Source: Hymenobacter fodinae (GTDB lineage Bacteria > Bacteroidota > Bacteroidia > Cytophagales > Hymenobacteraceae). Taken from it: a stretch of DNA of 64,000 bases. Below, in pieces: positions 8,157 to 15,873 of this stretch (position 1 is the first letter of the stretch; each line of letters opens with the position of its first letter). Made by a program: the position numbers and the translations under genes. The notes beneath the pieces were generated by a model that was not told the origin of the DNA, did no database searches, and saw only the letters and a program-made list of their open reading frames with translations. The stretch is from contig NZ_SRLA01000003.1 of the NCBI RefSeq assembly GCF_004745825.1, positions 868,001-932,000 of the forward strand, in the 5' to 3' direction.

Positions 8157-9293
8157 ATGAACTCCGAGTTCTACAACGTTGCCCTCGACCGAGTGCGCTA
8201 CTCTCTGGTGTGGGAAGATAGCCGCACCTTGTACCAAGCCCTGGAGCTGACTTCCGCGGATGAAGTACTCATTATTACCTCGGCGGGCTGCAATGCGTTG
8301 AACGCCCTGCTTCAGGGCCCGCGGCGCGTCACGGCCCTCGACCTAAACCCAGTGCAGAACCACCTGCTCTCCTTCAAGTGCTACCTGATCAGGTATCATA
8401 CGGCGGAGGTGTTTCAGGCCCTGTTGGGCCTGAGGGGGCCGGCAGAAGTAACGGCGGCTTGGGCAGCCATTGCGCCCGCCATGCCCTGCGCGCTACGGCA
8501 GTATTGGCAACCGTTCTTCAGAAGCCACCCCGGCGGCTTGCTGACGGCCGGACGCCTGGAAACCTACCTCGCCGACTTTCTGCCCAGCCTGCCGCTAATT
8601 ACTCAGGCCGCCCTGCATGGTTTGTTCACTTTCGCTACCATCCCCGAACAGGCGGCGTTTTTTGAGCGGGAACTGCACGGCACCGCGTTTCAGGAGCAGT
8701 TTATCCAATACTTCGACGCGGCTAACCTCAGCAAAGGCCGCGACCCGCATCTGTTCCGCCACGCTCCCGAGTCGGGTGGGGCAGCGTTTTACGCCCGGCT
8801 TCGGCAGCAGCTCCGCACCCAGCTGGCCAGCGACAACTTTTTCCTGCGCTTCTTCTTTTTCGGGCCCGCGTATATGCCCGAGTCGCTGCTGCCCCCGTGC
8901 TACCAGACCGAGCACTTTGCCACGCTGCGCGAGCGGCTGCCGAGCCTGCAAATCCGCCAGGGCGAGGCCAGTGACTTCCTACTTTCGCCAGCTGGGCGGC
9001 ACATCACCAAAGCCAGTCTCTCCAATATCTTCGAGTACGTGAGTGCTGCCGAATTTCGGCGAGTGATGGCGGCGCTGCTGCCCAGCCCGGAGCGGCAGTT
9101 GCGGTTGGTGTTCTGGAACCTGCTGCAGCCCCAAGGAGAAGCAAACCTGGCCCTGCCCCTCGACCACCACCTATCGCAGGCACTTACGGCTACGGATGGC
9201 TGCTTCTACTTCCGCAGCGTGCGGGTATACGACTCGGAGCTGGTGCCCGCGTCGGCCGAAGTGCGCCTGCCCGTGGCCTACCATCGGTCTTGA
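8157..9293 (+). CDS. BtaA-like DUF3419 aminocarboxypropyl transferase
   Basis: A 378-residue protein of the DUF3419 family, whose known member BtaA moves the 3-amino-3-carboxypropyl group of S-adenosylmethionine onto diacylglycerol in betaine-lipid synthesis. The family hallmark is clear: YSLVWEDSRTLYQALEL, then EVLIITSAGCNALNALL as the SAM-binding loop, and VTALDLNPVQNHLLSFK. The C-terminal half includes YVSAAEFRRVM and a conserved basic and aromatic pattern. No BtaB-type N-methyltransferase lies nearby, so ordinary DGTS production is not implied. The product could be a homoserine-ether lipid or another acceptor modified by the ligase and kinase next to it. The start is the ATG at 8157, 73 bases after the ligase stop. 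Confidence 0.82.
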   Translation: MNSEFYNVALDRVRYSLVWEDSRTLYQALELTSADEVLIITSAGCNALNALLQGPRRVTALDLNPVQNHLLSFKCYLIRYHTAEVFQALLGLRGPAEVTAAWAAIAPAMPCALRQYWQPFFRSHPGGLLTAGRLETYLADFLPSLPLITQAALHGLFTFATIPEQAAFFERELHGTAFQEQFIQYFDAANLSKGRDPHLFRHAPESGGAAFYARLRQQLRTQLASDNFFLRFFFFGPAYMPESLLPPCYQTEHFATLRERLPSLQIRQGEASDFLLSPAGRHITKASLSNIFEYVSAAEFRRVMAALLPSPERQLRLVFWNLLQPQGEANLALPLDHHLSQALTATDGCFYFRSVRVYDSELVPASAEVRLPVAYHRS

Positions 9294-9333
9294 CAGCAAC
9301 AGTTGGTCTTCACCTTTCTTTTCCTTCTCAGCC

Positions 9334-10536
9334 ATGCATCCCGCTCACTATGCCTCGCCTGCCTTTTTGGAAAGCCTGTTGCGCGCCCACCCCGGCGCCC
9401 CCACCGATTTGCAGGTGGAGCACGTCCGTCCGTTTCCGGTAGATAACTCGGCCAGCATTTTGGCGGTACTCACGGCGGGACACGCGGGCCGGGCTGTAGG
9501 CCACTTTGGGGTGGAGGTAACCTGGCGGGCGGGTGGCCTAGCCGAAACCCGCCGCCTAGTGCTGAAGCTCAAACCACCCGGTGCCGAGGTGGCCGCCATG
9601 CTGGCCAGTCTGGCCCAGGCGACCGGCGAGCCGCTGGCCTCGGTGTACCCTGCCTACGTGAGCCGGACGGGCTTTGCCCACACGCACGGCCGGGAGCTAG
9701 CCGTATACGAGCAGCACGTCGGCCACCCGTTACTACCCAAAATCTGGGGGCTGCACGCCGATGAAGAACATGGCGTGTACGTGGTGCTGATGGAATACCT
9801 GGAGGAAGTGGAGCTCCTGGACTCGGTGATGCAACCCGAACGCTGGACCGATGCCCACATGCGTACGGCCCTGACGCAGCTGGCGGCCTGGCACGCCAAC
9901 CACCTGCATGCGGCCCCCCGGCTGCCCGCACTGCCCGGCGGCGAGTGCGCCGGCCCAGAGTACATGCTAGAGCACGTACCCTTGTGGGAGGGGTTGCTTT
10001 GCAGCGCCGCTAGACACTTTCCTAGCCTCTACTCGCCAGCGCGCGTAGGCCACCTGCGCCAGGCCCTGGCAGCCTTGCCCCTGCACAATGCTGCCCTGGC
10101 GGCTGAGCCACAAACCCTCATTCACAACGACCTGAACCCACGCAATACCTGCTTCCGCCGCAGCGCGGCCGGGGAATTGCAGTTTTGCGCCTATGACTGG
10201 GAGCTGGCTACTTACCACGTGCCCCACTACGACGTTGCCGAGCTGCTTTGCTTTGTGCTGGATACCGACCGCTACCACCTGCGCGCTACCTACCTGGAGC
10301 ACTACCGCCAGCAGCTTCACCGGCTTACTGGCTCCTACCCCGATGCCGCGGCGTTCCGGCACACGTTTGGGGTGGCGGCGTTGCATTTTGGTCTGCACCG
10401 ATTGGGCATGTACCTGATGGCCCACGCCGTGAGCCCCTACCCCTTCCTGCCCCGCGTGGTACACAGCTTTTTTGACACCATAGAGGAGTTTCTACCCCAA
10501 CGGGTAGCAGTACCGGAGCAGGTGTTGGCGCAATAA
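9334..10536 (+). CDS. APH/choline-kinase-like phosphotransferase
   Basis: A 400-residue kinase of the aminoglycoside-phosphotransferase superfamily, which also holds choline, homoserine and fructosamine kinases. The catalytic loop LIHNDLNPRNTCF lies near residue 265 and the metal-binding YDWELATYHVPHYDVAELL about 20 residues later; the nucleotide-binding lobe at the N-terminus holds LVLKLKPP and a conserved Glu-rich hinge (VLMEYLEEVELLD). All catalytic residues seem present. It is the third gene of the ligase-DUF3419-kinase run and the transcript ends in a hairpin just after it. Given its partners, a small hydroxylated or amino headgroup is a likelier substrate than an antibiotic, but this is an inference. 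Confidence 0.84.
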   Translation: MHPAHYASPAFLESLLRAHPGAPTDLQVEHVRPFPVDNSASILAVLTAGHAGRAVGHFGVEVTWRAGGLAETRRLVLKLKPPGAEVAAMLASLAQATGEPLASVYPAYVSRTGFAHTHGRELAVYEQHVGHPLLPKIWGLHADEEHGVYVVLMEYLEEVELLDSVMQPERWTDAHMRTALTQLAAWHANHLHAAPRLPALPGGECAGPEYMLEHVPLWEGLLCSAARHFPSLYSPARVGHLRQALAALPLHNAALAAEPQTLIHNDLNPRNTCFRRSAAGELQFCAYDWELATYHVPHYDVAELLCFVLDTDRYHLRATYLEHYRQQLHRLTGSYPDAAAFRHTFGVAALHFGLHRLGMYLMAHAVSPYPFLPRVVHSFFDTIEEFLPQRVAVPEQVLAQ

Positions 10537-10564
10537 CGCCGCCGGTACTGGCCTACGAATGAAT

Positions 10565-10603
10565 GAAGAGCGTCATCTGGGGTAAGATGGCGCTCTTCGT
10601 TTA
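10565..10603. terminator. Terminator between convergent genes
   Basis: GAAGAGCGTCATC pairs with GATGGCGCTCTTC (one G-T wobble) around a short loop, followed by GTTTATT. It lies between the converging kinase gene and the GNAT-like gene and could serve both. Confidence 0.7.
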
Positions 10604-10634
10604 TTGATCTAGGCACTACCTAATGCAGATTCAT

Positions 10635-11693
10635 CTACAACTCCTTTCTATACAGCGCATAGTGCGCGGTTTCGGCGGGCAAGCCGTCGGTGAAGTGTAG
10701 GGAAAAGTTGTCGGTGCGCATCAGGCAGAAAATCACTTGCTCATACCACTCCCGAAAGTGCACCATGCCGTAAGCCCCTAGGGCATTCATGAGGCCGCGG
10801 TTACGAAATGAGGGGTGCACTCCTACCGTTTTGGCCAGCAACGTGGGCGCCGCCAACCGAGGATAATCACGCTGAAAGTTGGGCTGCTGATCAGCGGGCA
10901 GGCCTAGCGGGGCGTAGTTGGGCTGGCACAAACTGAGCGCCGCCAGCTGTCCCGACTCCCGGTCGCGCAGAAGCACGGAGGTATGCGGGCATAGCCCCGC
11001 CGCGTAAGTGGCGTTGTATAGGGCTCGAAACTGCGCACCCGACACCGGCCGGTACGCCGGATTGGCCCCGAATATGGTCTGTACGAGGTCGAAGAGCTCC
11101 GTCTCGTACTGCGGCCACGTGTCGGCTGTTAGGGGCAGAAACTCGAAGGGCAAGGCCGCCAGTGCAGCTAGCAGGTGCTGTTTGTCGGCGTAAACGGCCG
11201 GCACGGTTTCGGGCCGGATCAGGCGGCTCTCGAAGGTAAGGTGGGGCTGGAATCCCAGGTTTGCCAGTAAATCCGGATAGTACGCAGGGTTGGTGGGCTC
11301 CCGATCAAAGCGCCCCCACGAAGGCGCCGCCCCCACCCGCAGGCGGTAGCGCTGAAACGTGTTAAAGTCGAGGGGGCCTACCAGGGCCGGGCAGCCCCGC
11401 CGTCGGGCTTCTGCTTCCAGGGCGGCAAACGCTTGGGCGTTGGTTGGGGCATCGGGACTGGTTTCCCAAAAGCCAAAGTGGGCTTCGCCACCCTCCTTCG
11501 GGAACAGGCCTACGAGCCGCACTTGGGAGAAATCGGTATAAAACCAGATGTCGTAGCGCTCGGCTTCTTCCGCAAACACCGCCGCGAGCAGTGCCTCATT
11601 GGGCGCAGGAGCATCGGACGGCAGTGCCACCTGAAAAAAGCCAGTTGGCAGTGTGCCATCATATGGCAAGGCCACGGGCGTACTGGAGAACAT
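10635..11693 (-). CDS. GNAT-like acyltransferase, unknown substrate
   Basis: A 352-residue protein with a C-terminal GNAT-like fold. The core is at about residues 255-330: LAALSLCQPNY followed by AKTVGVHPSFRNRGLMNALGAYGMVHF, in which RNRGLMNAL occupies the place of the acetyl-CoA loop, then EQVIFCLMRTDNFSLHF. The N-terminal 200 residues form a second, more diverged domain (GPLDFNTFQRYRLRV, YYPDLLANLGFQ), a pattern seen in double-GNAT proteins. It is the last gene of a leftward group with the dikinase and the UbiA gene (54-base gap to the dikinase). It probably acylates an intermediate of this locus; no substrate can be named. Confidence 0.72.
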   Translation of the reverse strand: MFSSTPVALPYDGTLPTGFFQVALPSDAPAPNEALLAAVFAEEAERYDIWFYTDFSQVRLVGLFPKEGGEAHFGFWETSPDAPTNAQAFAALEAEARRRGCPALVGPLDFNTFQRYRLRVGAAPSWGRFDREPTNPAYYPDLLANLGFQPHLTFESRLIRPETVPAVYADKQHLLAALAALPFEFLPLTADTWPQYETELFDLVQTIFGANPAYRPVSGAQFRALYNATYAAGLCPHTSVLLRDRESGQLAALSLCQPNYAPLGLPADQQPNFQRDYPRLAAPTLLAKTVGVHPSFRNRGLMNALGAYGMVHFREWYEQVIFCLMRTDNFSLHFTDGLPAETAHYALYRKEL

Positions 11694-11747
11694 AGATCCA
11701 AGATATAGAGGTATGGGCGATGTGAATAGGGCGACTAGTTTGCGAGC

Positions 11748-14396
11748 TTATATAGCGGCCGGACTGGCTTGCGGGCGCGGACTGCCAGCCGTCACAGGGT
11801 CATCGGCCGAGCTGAGCACTTGCAGTTCGCCCCGGCCACCGTCAAAGCGCAGGTGCTGGCCGGACTGAAGGCGACGGGTAAGGCCAGGCACGTTAATGAT
11901 GGTAGGAATGCCTAGCTCGCGCAGCAGAATAACGGAGTGCGACAGGGCCGAACCTTTCTCAATGACCACGGCCCGGCAGTTGGGGAATAGCACCGCCCAG
12001 CCGGGGTCGGTACGGAGAGCACACACAATTTTTCCGGCCACATCCAGGTTGTCCTCGGGGCTCCGGATGACGAGAATTTCGCCTTCTACCACGCCTGGCA
12101 CGCAACCTGTGCCGCGCAACTGATCAGGATTTTCCACAGCATCTTCCTGGTTTTCGGCAAAGACTGGGGGCGCGGGTACCGTTACACGGGCCGGCACTTC
12201 CGCTTGCGAATAGCGCGCAAACTCCGCTCTGCGGCTTTCTACCAGCTCTTGCATACCGGCCGGCGGCTGGCTTTGCAGCGCCCCCGTTATTTCGGCTTCC
12301 GTCAGGTAAAACACGTCGCGGCTGGTAGCTAGGCCACCTTGCTGCACCAGCCATTCGCCGGCGGCCAGGTATAGCGCCCGGTACATGCCAAACAGCCGGG
12401 TGCGCTCTAGGCGGAGGGTTTCGCGGGCGTGAATGGCGGCCCGCAACTGCCGGAGCGCCTTATGGGTCTGGCGGCGTGCCCACCAAGAGTGGCCTAGCAG
12501 CGCATGGGCCAGCTCAGCTTCAGCCGCATCTTTCAACGCAGTGGTAGCAACAGGCGCCGGGCGCGGCCCCTCCACACTGCCGAGGTAGTTGCGCAGGTAC
12601 TGATAAAAGATGCGCGGCGCCAAGCGCATAGTGTGAGTTTCTAGCTTCAGTTCCCCCACCGTCCGGTCGCCGTAGCGACGGATAAACTCCGTGACGGCGG
12701 CTTTAAAACCCGGTGCGAGCTGCTCAACCCGGGCGTGTACGTCGGGAGGCAACTCCAGCAGCAACGGCAGCAGCCCAGGATGCGCCTTAACCTGCTGGGC
12801 CAGCTCTTGCATGCGGCGCGAAATTTGGGCGCTAGGCAGGTCTTCGTCGCCGGAGAGGTAGCGGTGCAGGAACTCCTCGGGCTGCGCGAGGCCCCAGCGG
12901 CGCAGTAGGCGTAAGGCGCGGCCGTTGGCCATCATCACCCGGAAATCGTTCACAATGGGCGTTGTCCACTGTTCCAGCAGCCCAGCATCGAGGGCCATCT
13001 TTTCCGCCAGCAGCTCCGCTCCCGATAAAGAGGCCAGCGGGAGTTGATAGAACCGCTCGTAGTGGTGCTGAAAGTCGGCCTGAAATGCTGCAATGCGCTG
13101 CGGCAGCTGCTGAAAAGCCCGCAACAGGCGGCCTAGGTTCAGCAGCAGGCGGGGCAGCATCCGCAGGCGCTCCGGTAGGCTTCTAACTCGGCTCTGCACC
13201 AGATCTACCGGCTCTTCCAGCCCCATCATTCGCTCCATATCGGCCTTATTCTGGCGGAATGAAGGCAGCAGCAACAGCCCCTGGTACCAGTGGTTGATGT
13301 GGTAGTAGATGCGTCCCTGCACCAGGCCTAGCAGCTGCGTTACCACGGGCTCGTGGGCGGCTACCACGGCCGGGGGCAGGCCTAGCACGCGCATGGTTTG
13401 GCGGTACACAGTGGCGTAGGCGCGCTGGGCAAAGCTGAAGGTGAGCGGCGTGGTAACGCCGCAGTAGCTTTCCTGAATGTTGGAATTGTCGTAAACCACC
13501 ACCTCCGGAATGGCCTGCGTGATAGGGCGCATTTGCACAAGCCAGAGCCGGCCGTCGGCCACCACAAACTCTACGTCCTGGGCCCGGCCGGTCAGGCGCT
13601 CTAGCTGCTCACCAGCCGCATGCAGTTCTGCTAGTTGTGCTGCCGTCAGGCAGGCTTGGGCCTGGGCGGGGGTGGACACGGGTACTCGCGCCAGGCCCGC
13701 TTCCAGTCCGCTAGCTCCAAACTGCTCTGGTTGCGGGGGGAGTCGCTGCCCACATACTTCCCCGGTGGTTTTGCGCAGGTAGGTTTCCTGCGGATCGAAG
13801 TGGCCGCCTACCAGCCCTTCGCCGAAGCCGCGCACGGCGTGTATGGCCTGATAGAGCGGATACTCGGGGTAGGTGGTGAACAGCACGCCGCTTACGTTGG
13901 CGGCCAGTTGCTGCTGCACCACCACGGCGGGGCGCGCGGCCAGCGGCAGCCCTTTTTGCTGCCGGTAGGCCACCGCCCGCGCCGAGTAGGCACTGGCGGC
14001 GCATTGGCCCAGGGCAGCCAGCACCTCAGGCAAAGTGGTGAGGTTTAGAAACGTATCCATGAGTCCGGCAAACGCGGCGGTGGCCCCATCCTCATCGGCC
14101 ACGGAAGAGCGCACCACCACCGGCTGCGCCGGGAAGCCCCAGCTAGTCAGTACCTGGCCTAGCGCTGCCTCCTCGGCAGCCGGCAGCCGAAACACTCGCA
14201 GTTGCGCCGCGCGCTGCTCTAGGCCTGCCGCTGTCAGGGGAAGGCCCTGCAGCACCGCTTCAAACGTCTCGGCCGGCACTACCAGAAAAGGCGGAACCGG
14301 CAACCCGAACTCCCGCAGTTGGTACAAACCGGCCGCCTTGCCGCCGGGCGTATAGGCGCGGCGAGCGGAAAGCGGCGTATCATGGTGCAGTAGCAT
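11748..14396 (-). CDS. PEP-synthase/rifampin-phosphotransferase-like dikinase
   Basis: An 882-residue protein starting MLLHHDTPLS (an in-frame ATG 20 codons upstream, at 14456, is the alternative). The N-terminal third is the PPDK-type ATP-grasp domain (GGKAAGLYQLREFGLPVPPF, VVRSSVADEDGATAAFAGLMDTFLN, VEFVVADGRLWLVQMRPI). A long helical middle domain follows, and the C-terminus holds the swivelling phosphohistidine domain (RGTGCVPGVVEGEILV, then KGSALSHSVILLRELGIPTI with the catalytic His). There is no PEP/pyruvate barrel. This order (ATP domain, acceptor domain, His domain) is that of rifampin phosphotransferase, which transfers the beta-phosphate of ATP to a hydroxyl of its substrate. In this locus it more likely phosphorylates or couples a pathway intermediate. 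Confidence 0.82.
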   Translation of the reverse strand: MLLHHDTPLSARRAYTPGGKAAGLYQLREFGLPVPPFLVVPAETFEAVLQGLPLTAAGLEQRAAQLRVFRLPAAEEAALGQVLTSWGFPAQPVVVRSSVADEDGATAAFAGLMDTFLNLTTLPEVLAALGQCAASAYSARAVAYRQQKGLPLAARPAVVVQQQLAANVSGVLFTTYPEYPLYQAIHAVRGFGEGLVGGHFDPQETYLRKTTGEVCGQRLPPQPEQFGASGLEAGLARVPVSTPAQAQACLTAAQLAELHAAGEQLERLTGRAQDVEFVVADGRLWLVQMRPITQAIPEVVVYDNSNIQESYCGVTTPLTFSFAQRAYATVYRQTMRVLGLPPAVVAAHEPVVTQLLGLVQGRIYYHINHWYQGLLLLPSFRQNKADMERMMGLEEPVDLVQSRVRSLPERLRMLPRLLLNLGRLLRAFQQLPQRIAAFQADFQHHYERFYQLPLASLSGAELLAEKMALDAGLLEQWTTPIVNDFRVMMANGRALRLLRRWGLAQPEEFLHRYLSGDEDLPSAQISRRMQELAQQVKAHPGLLPLLLELPPDVHARVEQLAPGFKAAVTEFIRRYGDRTVGELKLETHTMRLAPRIFYQYLRNYLGSVEGPRPAPVATTALKDAAEAELAHALLGHSWWARRQTHKALRQLRAAIHARETLRLERTRLFGMYRALYLAAGEWLVQQGGLATSRDVFYLTEAEITGALQSQPPAGMQELVESRRAEFARYSQAEVPARVTVPAPPVFAENQEDAVENPDQLRGTGCVPGVVEGEILVIRSPEDNLDVAGKIVCALRTDPGWAVLFPNCRAVVIEKGSALSHSVILLRELGIPTIINVPGLTRRLQSGQHLRFDGGRGELQVLSSADDPVTAGSPRPQASPAAI

Positions 14397-14521
14397 AACG
14401 TATGGTGAATAGAGATAAGCTGCTGATTCGGGTATTCTGGCCACCTCACTGGCCACGTGACAGTTGCCGGAAGCAGGGAGCAGTACAGTGCATTTGAATT
14501 ATCAAGAAGCAGTCAGCTTGA

Positions 14522-15436
14522 CTATAGGCGGTGGCCTAGGCCGTGAATTTCCAGCAGAATAGAACAGTAGCTGAGCAGCATAAAGAGCGAGGTGAGCAGC
14601 TCCGCTTGCTTTAGCCGGGGAGCAGTTGGCTGACGCCATGCCCGGAAGTAGTGCCCTACCGTGAGCAGGTACAGCAGCCCCAGCACCGCCATTGGCACAG
14701 GGCCTGCCTGCAGCATCTGCAACAGCCGCGCCTGCACCAGCACCCCAGCTAGCAACACCACCAGCACGGCCAGAATGGCCCCGCCGTAGCCTAGCGCACG
14801 AGAATAGGAATCAAGCCCCGGCACTTCTACGGGGCGAATCTTACGAGCTATTTCGAAGGCTAGGCCACCCAGCAAACTTAAGGCCGCCAGCAGCCCAAAC
14901 ACCGGCGGCAGATGGCCCGCGCCGGTTAGTGCCCACCACAGCCACAATATCACGAGGGGCATCACGAACAGATGGGTAGCGGCGTAGAGCAGCAGTCGGG
15001 GCCGCAACCAGTGGCCTACGCCAAACTCGTAGCGCATCAGTAAGCTGTAGCCCGTGGCCAGCCCCCAGCCCACCACGGCCAACGGCCCCATTGCGGCCGA
15101 CCATAGTAGCTCACCTACGCTGCCTAGCGCCGCCACCACCCCTAACTGCCGCAGCGTAACGCGGCCCGTTTGCAGTACGCGTTGCGGGTGGTGTTCTGCA
15201 TCGGAAGCGTAATCCTTGTACTCATCAAACACCCGCAGCCGGTAGAAAAATGAGATGCTAGCCCCAATGCCCACTGCTTCGCGCCACCCAAACCCGGCCG
15301 CCCCGCCCGCTGCCACCGCCATGGCCCGCACCGCCAAGAACACAATGGCGAACAACGCCATGTTCACGGGCGGAAAACGCTCCTGCAGGTAGGCAGCAAA
15401 GGCACGGGAAGCAGGAAAAGGCAGGGCGAATGGCAT
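14522..15436 (-). CDS. UbiA-family prenyltransferase
   Basis: A 304-residue membrane protein with about eight or nine helices. The first Asp-rich motif of the UbiA superfamily is visible near residues 70-90 as RVFDEYKDYASDAEHHPQR, and the second conserved loop as ARKIRPVEVPGLDSYSRALG near 195-215. UbiA proteins transfer prenyl or similar groups to aromatic, sugar or lipid acceptors in the membrane. It is distinct from the menaquinone enzyme MenA at 50351-51307. It is the first gene of a leftward group with the dikinase (126-base gap) and the GNAT-like gene, and stands divergent to the RND exporter. Acceptor and donor are unknown. Confidence 0.78.
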   Translation of the reverse strand: MPFALPFPASRAFAAYLQERFPPVNMALFAIVFLAVRAMAVAAGGAAGFGWREAVGIGASISFFYRLRVFDEYKDYASDAEHHPQRVLQTGRVTLRQLGVVAALGSVGELLWSAAMGPLAVVGWGLATGYSLLMRYEFGVGHWLRPRLLLYAATHLFVMPLVILWLWWALTGAGHLPPVFGLLAALSLLGGLAFEIARKIRPVEVPGLDSYSRALGYGGAILAVLVVLLAGVLVQARLLQMLQAGPVPMAVLGLLYLLTVGHYFRAWRQPTAPRLKQAELLTSLFMLLSYCSILLEIHGLGHRL

Positions 15437-15873
15437 GGGGCAGCAGGAGTTTTACTGGGTAGCGGATCTACTTGTAAAGACTAAGCACGCGCGCACGGCG
15501 CGGGCGGCAGGAACGGCATAGGCCTAGCGCAGCTTAACTCGTTAAGGGTCGGTAGTTGCATTTGCCCGGCTACGCAGCGGGTGGCTGGTCAGCAAAGGAT
15601 TTATGCCTGCAACAATAGGTAATGTCGGGTGCCGTTGCTACTCCGCTCACGGAAAGAACCTCCAGCGCAAAAGTCCTAGAAACGAGACACCTCCACTTCA
15701 ATCAATTATCTTTATATCAGCTCATTAACTCAGTAAATTAGGTCTATTTGGTGCTGCTTCCTGCTTGGTGAGAAGTCCGTAACGTCATACTTATTCTTCG
15801 CGGGAGGGCCCGGAAGCCGGTTTCTTCGGGCCAGGCTCGGCGCTTACAGCCCCGTTGAGCCGTTGGTCCTCGC
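15437..15873. other. Divergent intergenic region, no gene seen
   Basis: 437 bases between the divergent UbiA and RND-transporter genes. No credible open reading frame is present. An AT-rich patch at about 15695-15750 (AATTATCTTTATATCAG and CATTAACTCAGTAAATTAG) is the likeliest place for the two promoters, but no clean TAnnTTTG box with a -33 element is seen. Confidence 0.5.

Noticed and set aside
9334..10536. Aminoglycoside-resistance gene
   Set aside because: It has the APH fold motifs, but it lies in a run with a ligase and a DUF3419 enzyme, and this superfamily includes many metabolic kinases; resistance is not supported.
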